From: Coleofasciculus sp. FACHB-1120
Lineage (GTDB): Bacteria > Cyanobacteriota > Cyanobacteriia > Cyanobacteriales > FACHB-T130
DNA: 64,000 bases
Reading direction: 5' to 3'
NCBI RefSeq assembly: GCF_014698845.1
Contig: NZ_JACJTV010000013.1
Span: 1-64,000, forward strand
In this document: in pieces, positions 9,161 to 18,337 of the stretch
Numbering within the stretch: position 1 is the first letter of the stretch
How the letters are laid out: each line of letters starts with the position of its first letter
Notes under the pieces: generated by a model
Seen by the model: the letters and a program-made list of their open reading frames with translations, nothing else
The model's database searches: none
Told to the model about the DNA's origin: nothing
Translations under genes and position numbers: made by a program

Positions 9161-9198
9161 CCAGCGTTGGATCTTAAGAATCCAACGCTGGTTTTTTT
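9161..9198 (+). terminator. intrinsic terminator of chlP
   Basis: Perfect 12-base arms CCAGCGTTGGAT (9161-9172) and ATCCAACGCTGG (9180-9191) with a 7-base loop, followed by seven T. It lies about 70 bases after the chlP stop. Confidence 0.92.
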
Positions 9199-9294
9199 AT
9201 CCTCGTAATATTCAGATAGCGCTCCTCTGAGAGTTTTTATTGACGAGAGAAGAAGACCGACCGCTACTTGAACTGAGAACAGCCACAATTAAGC

Positions 9295-10098
9295 TTAGTA
9301 AGCGAACGATTGATAAACCTCAACCTCGGATTTATCGTTTACGGATTCCACAATCGGATTAAAACGCAACAAGTGACGGGCGCGTTCGGAGAGTGTATCT
9401 AGGGTTGCACGCGGAATATTAATCGACACCTCAGGACGAAACATCCAGCGGCGACTATAGCCAATTACAACCATCGGACGCGGTGTTTCTGTGTAGTTAG
9501 GAGTGCCCCGGTGCAGACCCCGAACATCCCGGATCATCACATCACCCAGTTGCATTGTGACAGGTTCTAACTTGGCTTCTCCAGACTCCATGCGGCGCAG
9601 TCCTTCCTCTTTGGAAATCATGTGCGTACTGCGCGTAATCTCCATTGGCCCGTTTTCCAGAGTGATATCTACGAGTGGAAAGTTGACAGCTAACTGGAAT
9701 GGCGGCGTTTCTGTACCCATTTCGGGGAAAAGTGGCGGCGCATCTCGATGCACGTCTTGATATTCAGACCCCAGCAAAGGTGTGTCAGTTGCTAGTTGGC
9801 ACATCACTGCATCTTTGCCTACTAACAACTCTACAAGTGCCAGAATATCGTCATCTTCGTAAATACTAGGATCGGCAAAAGGAGCAGTGAAAGGAAGGGT
9901 TACATAATAGCGGGCTGAACCGCGATTGCGAAGCTTGCCTTCGCGGACAATGTGATCTTCTAGCAAAGGCGTGAAAGCTTCACGCCAAGAATTAAGTGTT
10001 ACCGGGGAAAAGTGATTGGGCAACACACAATAGCCATCGTTCAGAACCGCTTGGGCGAACGATTCGATTTGTTGGTGGTTATAGCGCTTTGTCATCAT
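9295..10098 (-). CDS. phytanoyl-CoA dioxygenase (PhyH) family protein
   Basis: 267 residues. Fe(II)/2-oxoglutarate dioxygenase of the PhyH family. The metal triad is visible: H117 and D119 in DVHRDAPP, and distal H196 in RGLHRGTPN. R207 in TPRPMVVIG is the likely 2-oxoglutarate ligand. The family hydroxylates lipids or small secondary metabolites, so the substrate is open. It is separated from chlP by its terminator and is convergent with it. There is no biosynthetic cluster around it to suggest a product. Starts at 10098 or 10095 (adjacent Met codons) are equivalent. Confidence 0.88.
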   Translation of the reverse strand: MMTKRYNHQQIESFAQAVLNDGYCVLPNHFSPVTLNSWREAFTPLLEDHIVREGKLRNRGSARYYVTLPFTAPFADPSIYEDDDILALVELLVGKDAVMCQLATDTPLLGSEYQDVHRDAPPLFPEMGTETPPFQLAVNFPLVDITLENGPMEITRSTHMISKEEGLRRMESGEAKLEPVTMQLGDVMIRDVRGLHRGTPNYTETPRPMVVIGYSRRWMFRPEVSINIPRATLDTLSERARHLLRFNPIVESVNDKSEVEVYQSFAY

Positions 10099-10269
10099 CT
10101 TTTGATTTTAGCGATTGAGTATAGCGAATGGCTGTAGTTTAAAGTTTTATTTATGATAATTAATAATCCAACAATTAGGCGTTTTAAAACCCTCATCTCT
10201 AAGAATAAAGCGTTTTCTTGTAAATTTTAATACTTAATAAATAAACCTATAAAGAGAGTTTAGATAAAA

Positions 10270-11292
10270 CTATTCATCCAATAGTTGCTTAAATAACTCT
10301 TCTCCTCGAATTGCGCTAAAAGCCTCGTCATTTTTAGCGATTTCTTTATACCTAGGCTCAATATCAATTGCCCATTGTAGGTTTCCGACTGCTAGATTAA
10401 GGCGGTATTGCATTGCATAGCAGCGAGCATTGTTATATCGAGCTTCCGAAAAGTTTGGTTCAATTTTAACCGCTAAGTTATAAGATTGATTTGCCTCTAA
10501 ATATCGACCTTCAGAGAAGCAAGAATTACCTAAAATCAAGTAATCGTTGGCGTTTAAATCAAGATTTTGATTGACAGATTCTGTTTCTGCCACTCTTTGC
10601 TCAGACACTGCATCGTTTGTTTGAGCTATAGGCTCCGATAGGGTATCGGAAACCAGTTCATGATTTTGATAAGAATGCTCAAAGTTAGAGCTTTCAATTT
10701 CTCTATCTATAACGGTCGGAATTTTAACAGCTTGTGCATAACTGAATTTTGCAATTTCTTGTTGTACACTTTGTTTCTGTTCTTTTAGGTTTTCTAATAT
10801 AATCTGAGCTTGAGATAAAGTTGTATTTAATTGGCTTAAAGTATCCGTTTCAAAAAGATTAGCTTCTTGCGGTAAAGCAGATTGTTCTAATTTTAAGTTA
10901 GCCTTGACTGTCTCTTCTATTTGTCTAGTAAGTTGTTCTTGTAGGTGCGCGAATCCCTTCTGAGCATCTGAAATTATTTGATTTGTCATACTGCGATGAA
11001 GCAGAACCACACTAACAGCGATCGCAATCGGAAACAGCGTCAGAACCAGTACCAAAGTATTCAGCAGCGTGGTGATGCGGCTAAAGGCGCGGTCAACTTC
11101 AGCTTGGACGCGATCGCGTATTTCTTTCTCTTGCCGCAGTCGTTCTAGTTCCTCTCGTTCTTGATTTGACAGGGTTGGAGATGAATTAGGCTGGGGTTGG
11201 GCAGTGGTAGCAACGGCAGATACTAGCAGGGAAGAAAGCGCCAGTGCAGGAAGCGCAAGCTTTGCGATCGCAACCAGATTGGGAATTTTCAT
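10270..11292 (-). CDS. membrane-anchored coiled-coil protein with C-terminal TPR repeats
   Basis: 340 residues. A signal-like N-terminus (hydrophobic 8-30, then TTAQPQPNS) is followed by a Glu/Arg-rich helix (about 40-70). Next comes a membrane helix (about 77-100, LNTLVLVLTLFPIAIAVSVV) and a long Gln/Glu-rich coiled coil (about 105-190). The C-terminus has TPR-like units (about 248-330): ANDYLILGNSCFSEGRYLEA and SYNLAVKIEPNFSEARYNNA. This suggests a scaffold at the inner membrane. No enzyme motif and no known name. It stands alone between PhyH and the orthocaspase homologue. Confidence 0.75.
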   Translation of the reverse strand: MKIPNLVAIAKLALPALALSSLLVSAVATTAQPQPNSSPTLSNQEREELERLRQEKEIRDRVQAEVDRAFSRITTLLNTLVLVLTLFPIAIAVSVVLLHRSMTNQIISDAQKGFAHLQEQLTRQIEETVKANLKLEQSALPQEANLFETDTLSQLNTTLSQAQIILENLKEQKQSVQQEIAKFSYAQAVKIPTVIDREIESSNFEHSYQNHELVSDTLSEPIAQTNDAVSEQRVAETESVNQNLDLNANDYLILGNSCFSEGRYLEANQSYNLAVKIEPNFSEARYNNARCYAMQYRLNLAVGNLQWAIDIEPRYKEIAKNDEAFSAIRGEELFKQLLDE

Positions 11293-11492
11293 TTTTCATC
11301 CTGTTAGCTTTCAGTCTTAGTATTCCCAATCCGAGCCAAAACTATCAGCCAATCTGCATTTAAATTGCAGATTAGTCGCAGAGGGTTGGAAATGGGGAAT
11401 GGGTAAAGACTTTTTGAGTTATAACCCTTGGCTTCGCTCAATGCCAGGGGTTTGAATTTTGAATTAAAGAACGCTCTTCTCACTCAAAACTC

Positions 11493-11512
11493 AGACGCGA
11501 TAAATCGCGTCT
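11493..11512. repeat. small palindromic repeat AGACGCGA-N4-TCGCGTCT
   Basis: Perfect 8-base arms around TAAA. The surroundings (AACTCAAAACTC-type sequence, 11440-11590) have the look of degenerate dispersed cyanobacterial repeats and contain no gene. Confidence 0.75.
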
Positions 11513-11590
11513 CGACAACTCAAAACTCTAATTCCCTTCCCAGTCCCAACCCATCGCCACATCTGAAATGTAAAGGTAGGACGATCGCTT

Positions 11591-14080
11591 TTAAACCACC
11601 TGATAAATAAAGCTGAGTGTTGCCCAGCTTCGCACATCTAGGGCGTAGGAGTCAGAAGAGATAGGAATCGTTTCCGAAGGGACTGAAGCGATCGCTTCCC
11701 CCTCCCCTTCATGCCGCATCGCTAACGTACTCGCCTGATGCAAGTCTTGCAGCACCGCCTGCGCCACACTCAGCGGCTTAAACAACTCGCCTACTCCCTC
11801 TCCCTTCGACCCGCGAATTGATGCCACAGTCGCCATAGTCTGGGTAAAGGGTGCCGAGGAGCAAATTAGAAGAGTTTCTTCTAACCCGCTAGAACCGCGA
11901 ATCGTCAATTCAAAAGAGTCAGCAGGTTGTGGCACGATCAGGGTAGCACCCGCCTCGACGACCAGCTCTTTGATCGTTGGTTTCGCATCCGAGCCGTCCC
12001 CGATTTGGGGAAATTGTAGCGGATAGAGAGCAACACCAGCGCCGCCGCTATCAACGCCGATAAGCATCAAATAAATCGGGCGATCGCTATAATTTTGGAC
12101 TCGGTACTGGATGCGGCTACCGATGGGGATGGTGGGGATACCTCCCTCGGAAGGAATTTTTGAGTTGACAAGACGCGATGACTCGTTTCTGGGATTAGAA
12201 TCTACAACGGCGTTCCCTGTCATCCGCAGCGTTTCTCGTTTTAGCAACACCTTTTGGCTGGGATAAATCATCTCCAACGTTGCCCCCACTCCCAACCGGG
12301 AAGACCCTTCATTGACCGTCAAACGCAATAATTTCGCTGTCAGCAACGTCCTCAGTTTGGGCACTAACCGATTCACAGCCGCCTTCACCGCCTCACCCGA
12401 TTCCCCAACGGTATTGGGAATCAAATCCCGACCCAGAGAAAACAGCCCATATCCTCCTAGATAATCGGATGTCTGCGCCTTGCCAAACAAATAATCGGCG
12501 GGTTGCTCTCCTGCCGTCACCACGGATGAGACAGAGCGAACGCTGGCAAAAGCACTGGTGGCATCCACGCGTTCAATTCGCTCTAGTCCGGCGTCTAAGG
12601 CAATCGTCAAGCCTATATTTTTAGGCAACACCCGGACAGATTCGTGAACCAGTTGCCCCACTTGGAGGCTAGAGAGGCTAGAAGTGTCTGCGATGCCGAC
12701 AACTCGCGCCTTGGCGGTGAGGCCCTCTTTGGAACGAATGTGTAGTTGCAGTTGAGTCGGAACTGAGGATACTTCACCTGTCGCGTTGCTGTCTGGCGTC
12801 TGAGCTTCCGGCATAGGTAGGGAAGCACTCAGCTGAGAATTCACTCCGTAGTATTCCAAAACGGGTGCAGGTAATCCTGCTAGCCACAGATGTACCGTTT
12901 TACCGCCTTCTTCCACCGCTGTAACGACGCCATCCGCACCGATGCTAATTTCCGGCTGATAGGGTAACAAGGAAGGCTGGTTACTTTTTTGACCGCTTAA
13001 CTGGGGTTGTTGCTCTTTCCCCGCCAGCTGCTCGACGACCCCAGCTGCTCGACTGAAACTGACTTGAACCGTAGTGGGAGGAGTCGCCTGCCAGAGATGT
13101 TGCGTCAGGGCATAGGTGAACAGTCCAGCGCTGAAACCGCCCCAAGAAGCCTCTGCCGCAAGTTGACTGGGACCAGCCGCTGCCAGCACGATTCCTGGCA
13201 TTTGACCGGGTTGGTGCTGCTTCTTGAGCTGTTCCCGCGAAGATTTGAGACGCCGCAGGAGTTGTTCCTGAAAAGCGAGTTCCTGGTCGCTCGCTTGCTC
13301 TGCTAGCGATTGTAAGGCAGAACGAATCCGCAAGTTCCCTTGGAGGACTGTATCGGCGTCAGTATAGCTGGTATCCAGTACTGTTGTGACTTGGTCTGTG
13401 GGAAGCGATCGCAACAGCAACAGCAGTGTCTCTTCCAACAAATCATTCGCCGGTGCCCCTTTCGTCGGCAGCACTCCATCTACTGGCACTAAACTGTTTT
13501 GAGTGTTGATTTGAGTGTTCAAGGCTGTAGGCGCTAGCGGTGCAGCCGCAACGCTTTCGCCTTCCGGAAGGGTGGACTGAGGACTGAGTGAGGATTCATC
13601 AGCACCTAACTCAGTTCTGAGTCCATTCTCCTCAGTCCTAGTTCTGACACGGCTACCGCAGCCGCTGAAGTGGAACAAAACAACATCCCCCGCCGCTGCC
13701 TGCTCTGTGAGATGCTCCAGAAAAGCAGTTTCAATATTCTGCCGCGTTGCTTGGCTATCTGTCAGCGTCAGAATATCGCTAGGGTGAAAACCAAAGCGAT
13801 GAATCAACAGTTCCCGTTGTAGTTCCACATCTGTGACACAACCTTGTAGAGACGGAAGCGATCGCGTCTCTGTCCCACGAGGGTACTGATTAATTCCTAC
13901 CAGTAGCGCCAACTTCCGCCCACTCGGTTGTGCCAGCGCCTGATAATAGCGATCTAGCAGAGGCACCGCAAAGCTTTGATCTCCCAGTAGAGATAGGGCC
14001 GTTTCGCTCACGCCCAGCGCCGCTAGCGCCAACCCTGCCCGTTGCAGAAAACTTCGCCGATTCAATCCCATATCAGCCAT
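11591..14080 (-). CDS. orthocaspase (peptidase C14) homologue lacking the catalytic dyad
   Basis: 829 residues. The N-terminus has a twin-arginine motif (NRRSFLQ) and a hydrophobic stretch, so export by Tat is likely. The caspase p20-like domain begins at about residue 55 with KLALLVGINQYP. Where active enzymes have SGHGS, this protein has FHFSGCGSR, with Cys141 replacing the catalytic His. Where they have D-x-CHSG, it has LDTSYTD, with Ser238 replacing the catalytic Cys. Protease activity is therefore unlikely. Such pseudo-orthocaspases are known in cyanobacteria. The second half (about 390-829) includes a DUF4384-like stretch (GSRIQYRVQNYSDRPIYLML), suggesting a scaffold. ATG 14080 lies in a heptamer repeat. 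ATG 14071, placing Arg-Arg nearer the start, is an alternative. Confidence 0.88.
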   Translation of the reverse strand: MADMGLNRRSFLQRAGLALAALGVSETALSLLGDQSFAVPLLDRYYQALAQPSGRKLALLVGINQYPRGTETRSLPSLQGCVTDVELQRELLIHRFGFHPSDILTLTDSQATRQNIETAFLEHLTEQAAAGDVVLFHFSGCGSRVRTRTEENGLRTELGADESSLSPQSTLPEGESVAAAPLAPTALNTQINTQNSLVPVDGVLPTKGAPANDLLEETLLLLLRSLPTDQVTTVLDTSYTDADTVLQGNLRIRSALQSLAEQASDQELAFQEQLLRRLKSSREQLKKQHQPGQMPGIVLAAAGPSQLAAEASWGGFSAGLFTYALTQHLWQATPPTTVQVSFSRAAGVVEQLAGKEQQPQLSGQKSNQPSLLPYQPEISIGADGVVTAVEEGGKTVHLWLAGLPAPVLEYYGVNSQLSASLPMPEAQTPDSNATGEVSSVPTQLQLHIRSKEGLTAKARVVGIADTSSLSSLQVGQLVHESVRVLPKNIGLTIALDAGLERIERVDATSAFASVRSVSSVVTAGEQPADYLFGKAQTSDYLGGYGLFSLGRDLIPNTVGESGEAVKAAVNRLVPKLRTLLTAKLLRLTVNEGSSRLGVGATLEMIYPSQKVLLKRETLRMTGNAVVDSNPRNESSRLVNSKIPSEGGIPTIPIGSRIQYRVQNYSDRPIYLMLIGVDSGGAGVALYPLQFPQIGDGSDAKPTIKELVVEAGATLIVPQPADSFELTIRGSSGLEETLLICSSAPFTQTMATVASIRGSKGEGVGELFKPLSVAQAVLQDLHQASTLAMRHEGEGEAIASVPSETIPISSDSYALDVRSWATLSFIYQVV

Positions 14081-14096
14081 TAGCCATTAGCCATTA
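14076..14096. repeat. heptanucleotide tandem repeat (GCCATTA)3
   Basis: Three exact copies of GCCATTA lie directly over the start of the orthocaspase-homologue gene. The same heptamer recurs at about 57510-57523. Short tandemly repeated heptamers are typical of filamentous cyanobacteria. Confidence 0.85.
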
Positions 14097-14149
14097 CTCG
14101 ATCAGCCTATCAGGGGCTAGGCTTTAGAGAATAGTCAAGAATGGCAAAT

Positions 14150-14215
14150 TTTCAAATTTAAGTTGCCTCCCCTCTCAAATTTCAAATTTGAAACTTGCAA
14201 TCTTAAATTTGCTTG
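14150..14215. repeat. AT-rich inverted repeat overlapping the 3' end of sat
   Basis: Contains CAAATTTAAG, CTCAAATTTCAAATTTG and CTTAAATTTGC segments that can pair with each other. It forms the last codons of sat and the gap to the next gene. It resembles other dispersed repeats in this window. Confidence 0.6.
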
Positions 14216-15389
14216 CTTCCTCTGGCACCTGCATCGCCCTTGCCAATTCTGCCGCAACTTCTGGGCGAGAAAACTCTGGTGGTGGCAATTCACCCCGACG
14301 TAGCATTTCTCGCACCTTCGTTCCCGATAGGTGAATGCGTTCAGAGGGATTGCTGGGACTGGTCTTCGTCGTCGCCATTGTCTGCGTGCGCGTGCAGTAG
14401 AAGGCGTGTTCAAACTTCATCGGCATGATGCCCAATTCACCCGGCTCAAACTCATCAAAAATGTGCTGAGCATCGTAAGTTCCATAATAATCGCCGACAC
14501 CCGCATGATCGCGCCCAACGATGAAGTGCGTACAGCCGTAATTCTTGCGAAGCAGGGCATGGAAAATTGCCTCTCTAGGGCCAGCGTAGCGCATCGCGGC
14601 GGGATTAATTGCCAAAATTACCCGGTCTTGGGGGTAGTAGTGTTCCAGCATAATCTCGTAGCAGCGCATCCGAATCTCTGCCGAGATGTCATCATCTTTG
14701 GTGACTCCTACTAAGGGATGCAAGAACAAGCCATCTACGGTTTCTAAAGCGCACTTTTGGATATATTCATGCGCCCGGTGGATGGGGTTGCGAGTCTGGA
14801 AGCCGACAATCGTTTTCCATCCCCTTTCTTTGAACATGGCGCGAGATTGAGCGGGATCGATCTGGTAATTAGGGAATAAAGAATGAGAGTCGCGTTGCAA
14901 CAGCCAAACTGAACCCGCGAGATTAATTTCCCCTTGCTTGTAGACAACCTTAACGCCTGGGTGTTTTTCATCCTCAGTGCGATAAACATTCACCGCCTCG
15001 CGGGTTTTATCGTAGCGATACTTTTGTGTGAGTTCCATGACACCGACAAATCTACCCGTCGGGTCATCCAGACGCACCAAACTGCCTTCTTTTAGATTCG
15101 CCGCAACCGACTCATCCACCGAAAGCGTCACAGGAATTGCCCACGGTAGCCCATTGGCAAGCCGCATTTCAGTAACTACTCGATCGTAGTCTGCCTGTTC
15201 CATAAAGCCAGTCAGCGGGCTAAATCCACCAATGGCAATCAGTTCTAAATCCGATGTCGCCCGTTCGTCGAGTTGCACTCTGGGGAGAAAGTCGGCTTTA
15301 TCGAGAAATACTTGTCGTTGTTCTGGTGTAGCGATGCGATTAATTAGCTGACCGCCGTGAGGTGCTATGCCGTCTGGACGCTGACTCAT
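14175..15389 (-). CDS. sat: sulfate adenylyltransferase (ATP sulfurylase)
   Basis: 404 residues. It makes adenosine 5'-phosphosulfate from ATP and sulfate, the first step of sulfate assimilation. The N-terminal PUA-like domain has [10 protein letters not shown]. The catalytic domain has [14 protein letters not shown] (ATP/sulfate loop) and [35 protein letters not shown] and [19 protein letters not shown] follow. The usual protein ends about 12-14 residues earlier. The extra tail ([11 protein letters not shown]) is translated from an AT-rich inverted repeat (14150-14215). No kinase or reductase gene is adjacent. Confidence 0.96.
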   Translation of the reverse strand: MSQRPDGIAPHGGQLINRIATPEQRQVFLDKADFLPRVQLDERATSDLELIAIGGFSPLTGFMEQADYDRVVTEMRLANGLPWAIPVTLSVDESVAANLKEGSLVRLDDPTGRFVGVMELTQKYRYDKTREAVNVYRTEDEKHPGVKVVYKQGEINLAGSVWLLQRDSHSLFPNYQIDPAQSRAMFKERGWKTIVGFQTRNPIHRAHEYIQKCALETVDGLFLHPLVGVTKDDDISAEIRMRCYEIMLEHYYPQDRVILAINPAAMRYAGPREAIFHALLRKNYGCTHFIVGRDHAGVGDYYGTYDAQHIFDEFEPGELGIMPMKFEHAFYCTRTQTMATTKTSPSNPSERIHLSGTKVREMLRRGELPPPEFSRPEVAAELARAMQVPEEASKFKIASFKFEI

Positions 15390-15522
15390 ATCGAATTGTT
15401 AATTTTAGCTGCAAAAATTATCGTACCAATATATAGAACCGGACGGTGAAAAACCTAACCTCCCAGTTCCCTTCTCTTGGGGTTAAAGAGGATCGACTTT
15501 TCAACTAACGTGTTTGTGCTCA

Positions 15523-16122
15523 TTATGCGATCGCTTCCCATTCATCCAAGGTAACTTGAAACTCTTTATAGACTTGTTCCATAGCTAACTCCTCTGTTTC
15601 AAAGTAACCTTCTTCGGAAGCTCCCCGCTCCTGCGATATTTGGAAGAGATAGAAACCAGAGTCAGTTGTGTATTGCACAATTCTAATTTCTTGAGGTGGG
15701 GATAGCTCTATTTTTCCCCCATTTACATAGCGATACCGACGCACGACTCTGATAGATGTATGCTGCGAACTTAGAAACACACGACGCTTTAAGATGGGCA
15801 ATCGTTGTTTGAATAATTCAAGTAGCTCAAAGAAAACATCTAGAGCTTTGGCTTCGTCTCCAACTTCTTGCAGAATAATGTTGCACCATCCTGCTGTTGA
15901 TGCTTCCCACTTGCAATATCTAGCAATCCAATCATGGAATTGTCCAAAGGGAGGGATTTCTTCTGGAACAGCAATATTATTGGTTTGTATAGCAAAATAG
16001 TACCCAGAAATAAATGCCTTTAATAAGGTAATAGACTTCTTTCCCAAGTACATACCAGGTCTAGGTTTTATTCTTTCCAAAAGCTCATGGATAGGCATTT
16101 TTGAAGGGAATATAGGTGACAT
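15523..16122 (-). CDS. uncharacterised protein with RPGMYLG N-terminal motif
   Basis: 199 residues, soluble, not recognised as a named family. The N-terminal part contains IKPRPGMYLGKKSITLLKAF and an aromatic segment (FGQFHDWIARYCKWEASTAG). The C-terminal half is beta-rich, with HTSIRVVRRYRY, EIRIVQYTTDSGFYLFQ and a Glu-rich helix at the end. The RPGMYLG motif occurs in small cyanobacterial proteins that I can only place as hypothetical. An immunity-protein role would be a guess, and no toxin gene is adjacent. It is flanked by non-coding AT-rich DNA on the upstream side. An alternative start is Met9. Confidence 0.65.
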   Translation of the reverse strand: MSPIFPSKMPIHELLERIKPRPGMYLGKKSITLLKAFISGYYFAIQTNNIAVPEEIPPFGQFHDWIARYCKWEASTAGWCNIILQEVGDEAKALDVFFELLELFKQRLPILKRRVFLSSQHTSIRVVRRYRYVNGGKIELSPPQEIRIVQYTTDSGFYLFQISQERGASEEGYFETEELAMEQVYKEFQVTLDEWEAIA

Positions 16123-16517
16123 ACAGTATCTCGCTTTACCTAGAACAGGGCAGAAACTTGAATTTAACCGTTTTCAAGAGTGGATACAGGAAACATATAA
16201 TATTACGGCATTTCACGGATAGGATAATATAATTATCTTCTCTTCCGCGACTGAAAGAGACGCGCCAGATAAATTTTTGGAGCTAATTGAATAATTTTAG
16301 AATAGAGAAATGGATTCACTTATTTATTTTTAAGCCAGAAAATCCTCCGAGTTTGATTTACATTTTTCCAAAGAAAAACACCTCTTTATCTGATTGAATA
16401 GCAACAAAAAAAGAGGCAAAATATTTTACCTTTGCCTCTAAATAAATTGTCTATTTCTTGTGGAGTACGCTAAGTATAATTCGCTTTGCGTATCTTAGCG
16501 CTCCTTTGATTTCTTAA
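16123..16517. other. AT-rich intergenic region with the mnmA terminator
   Basis: Between mnmA and the 199-residue protein gene, both on the minus strand. It contains the hairpin terminator at 16405-16439. A second imperfect inverted repeat lies near 16466-16500 (CGCTAAGTATA / GTATCTTAGCG). No reading frame is supported. Confidence 0.6.
16405..16439 (-). terminator. intrinsic terminator of mnmA
   Basis: Arms AGAGGCAAA (16412-16420) and TTTGCCTCT (16431-16439) are perfect. Read on the minus strand the hairpin is followed by a run of T (16411 down to 16406). It lies about 80 bases beyond the mnmA stop. Confidence 0.85.
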
Positions 16518-17573
16518 TTACTCAAACCTGTCGATGATGCCGCCGCCGAGTACGATATCTCCATCGTACAAAACCGCAGCTTGTCCAGGGGTAATCCCGA
16601 ACTGGGGTTCATCGAAGACAAGCTTGATTCGCGAATCTTCGAGAGGAATTACGCTGACTGGTACTGCCTTTGAACGATAGCGGACTTGCACTTCGGCGCG
16701 GATGGGACTGGTGGGTTCTGGGATAGAAACCCAATTTAACCGCGATACGGTGCATTCAGGCTTGTGGGTGCTAGCGCGATCGCCTACAATCACTCGATTC
16801 CGTACCGCATCCAACGCCACCACATACAGCGGTTCCGCCGCCGCAACACCAATTCCCTTCCGCTGTCCAATGGTGTAGTGATGGATACCCGTATGCTGAC
16901 CCAACACCTTCCCGGACTGGTCAACAATGTCACCCGTTTGCTGAGAAATGTACTTGTCTAGAAACGTTTGCATGGAACCGTGGGATTCAACCAAACACAA
17001 ATCCATACTTTCTGGCTTATCAGCGGTTTTTAAGCCGAATTCTGCGGCGATGCGCCGAGTTTCTGTCTTGTGCAGTTCTCCCAACGGAAACATCGATCCC
17101 GCTAGCATTTCTTGGCTTAAATCGTACAAAAAGTACGACTGATCCTTAGATAAATCTACAGCCCGACGCAGCTGATAACGTCCTGTTTCTGCGTCATACC
17201 CGATCCGCGCATAATGACCCGTGGCAATTTTATCAATCCCCAATTCTTCAGAGGCATAGCGCAGCATCGGGCCAAATTTCACCGCCTTATTGCACTGAGA
17301 ACAAGGTAACGGAGTAATCCCCGATTCGTATCCCGCAACCAGGTAATCGACAATATTTGCCTGAAAAACATCCCGACTATCAACAATGTGATGGGGAATG
17401 CCCAACTGTTCGCAAAGAGAAGCCGCATCGACCATTCCCTCAGAACAGCATTGACCTTTACCCTTCATTAGCCAGAGGGTAAGACCAACAACTTCATATC
17501 CTTGATGGTGGAGGGTAGCGGCTGCGACGGAACTATCAACTCCACCGGAGAGGCCGACGACGACTTTATTCAT
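16518..17573 (-). CDS. mnmA: tRNA-specific 2-thiouridylase MnmA
   Basis: 351 residues. It thiolates U34 of tRNA Lys, Glu and Gln using sulfur from a cysteine desulfurase relay. PP-loop [16 protein letters not shown] binds ATP at residues 6-21. [12 protein letters not shown] holds the nucleophile (C94 by alignment to the CNK motif) and MDLCLVES holds the persulfide Cys (C193). GQRKGIG and the C-terminal barrel complete the family pattern, and the length is normal. Single-gene unit with its own terminator. Confidence 0.96.
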   Translation of the reverse strand: MNKVVVGLSGGVDSSVAAATLHHQGYEVVGLTLWLMKGKGQCCSEGMVDAASLCEQLGIPHHIVDSRDVFQANIVDYLVAGYESGITPLPCSQCNKAVKFGPMLRYASEELGIDKIATGHYARIGYDAETGRYQLRRAVDLSKDQSYFLYDLSQEMLAGSMFPLGELHKTETRRIAAEFGLKTADKPESMDLCLVESHGSMQTFLDKYISQQTGDIVDQSGKVLGQHTGIHHYTIGQRKGIGVAAAEPLYVVALDAVRNRVIVGDRASTHKPECTVSRLNWVSIPEPTSPIRAEVQVRYRSKAVPVSVIPLEDSRIKLVFDEPQFGITPGQAAVLYDGDIVLGGGIIDRFE

Positions 17574-17914
17574 GGACGGAAAACTGATTTACAGACTGAA
17601 AGATTACTCAAACATTACTTGCTTTTCTAAGCTAACACCTAGACGCTAAAATAGTGAGTCCCTTTTCAAGAGGAACCCACTATCTTATTTGACTGAACAA
17701 AACTCTTGAAACCCTTAATAAGCCCTAGAGAAGGTTAAGCAGGAACCTAGGCACGTTCATGCACTAGGGCTTTATTTAGCCTTCAAAGGAGGGTAAGTAG
17801 GGCAGAACGCCTGCTGCTGTTGGGTTACACCCTGGTGAAACTTCTCTACACGGAAAGATTTGTCAGTCAGACAGACCCACTAACTTGAACAGCAAGGTAG
17901 AAATTAAGTGCTTA
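17574..17914. other. structured intergenic region
   Basis: Two sets of inverted repeats are visible. At 17651-17681 a 9-10 base stem with G-U pairs (ATAGTGAGTCC / GGAACCCACTAT) could end transcription on the minus strand. At 17717-17776, AATAAGCCCTAG and CTAGGGCTTTATT pair around a 35-base insert with its own partial stem. Either could be the terminator of the Asn-rich protein gene or a small RNA. No coding frame is supported. Confidence 0.45.
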
Positions 17915-18337
17915 TTACTGAGAGAAGACGACTACATCGCCACCGCTGAGGACATCGATAGCAACAACATCATTAACCGCTACATTGTTGTTGTTGAGGG
18001 CGTTCTTAATGACCTCATTGTTGTTGAGAACATTCCGCAGATTGAGGATCTCTACGTTGTTCCTGTTGAGCGCGTTGTTCAATGCCTCGACGTTATTATT
18101 GTTGAGAATACCTTCGACATTGACGACGCGAACATCTTCTACAGTTAGGTCATTGAGTGCCTGAAGATTGTTTACCTGAACGCTGATGTTATTGAGCGCT
18201 GCGATCAAGTTGCCAACGGTAGCCTGCCCTGTTTGCTGTACCGGCGGGGTTTGCTGAGCTAGAGCAACTGCCGGAATACCTAAGATTAGGATACCCGCAC
18301 TTAGTAATGAAGCTAGCCGTGTTTGCTTGTTCTGCAT
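17915..18337 (-). CDS. small exported Asn-rich repeat protein
   Basis: 140 residues. It has a clear signal peptide: basic MQNKQTR, a hydrophobic core 8-25 and the cleavage site ALAQQ. The mature part is about a quarter Asn. It is built of short repeats with alternating hydrophobic residues: LNNNNVEALNNALNRNNVE, ILNLRNVLNNNEV, NALNNNNVAVNDVV. The pattern suggests a small solenoid or amyloid-like strand stack, which is inference. No family name recognised. Composition is unlike the neighbours. An overlapping plus-strand frame (17885-18148) is open only because the repetitive GTT/AAC codons leave no stops there. Confidence 0.7.
   Translation of the reverse strand: MQNKQTRLASLLSAGILILGIPAVALAQQTPPVQQTGQATVGNLIAALNNISVQVNNLQALNDLTVEDVRVVNVEGILNNNNVEALNNALNRNNVEILNLRNVLNNNEVIKNALNNNNVAVNDVVAIDVLSGGDVVVFSQ

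Noticed and set aside
15523-16122. The 199-residue protein as an immunity protein of a polymorphic toxin
   Set aside because: No toxin gene or secretion signal is adjacent. The idea rests on a weak motif memory only.
17885-18148. 87-codon plus-strand frame opposite the Asn-rich protein
   Set aside because: It is open only because AAC/GTT repeats lack stops on both strands. The minus-strand frame has a proper signal peptide.
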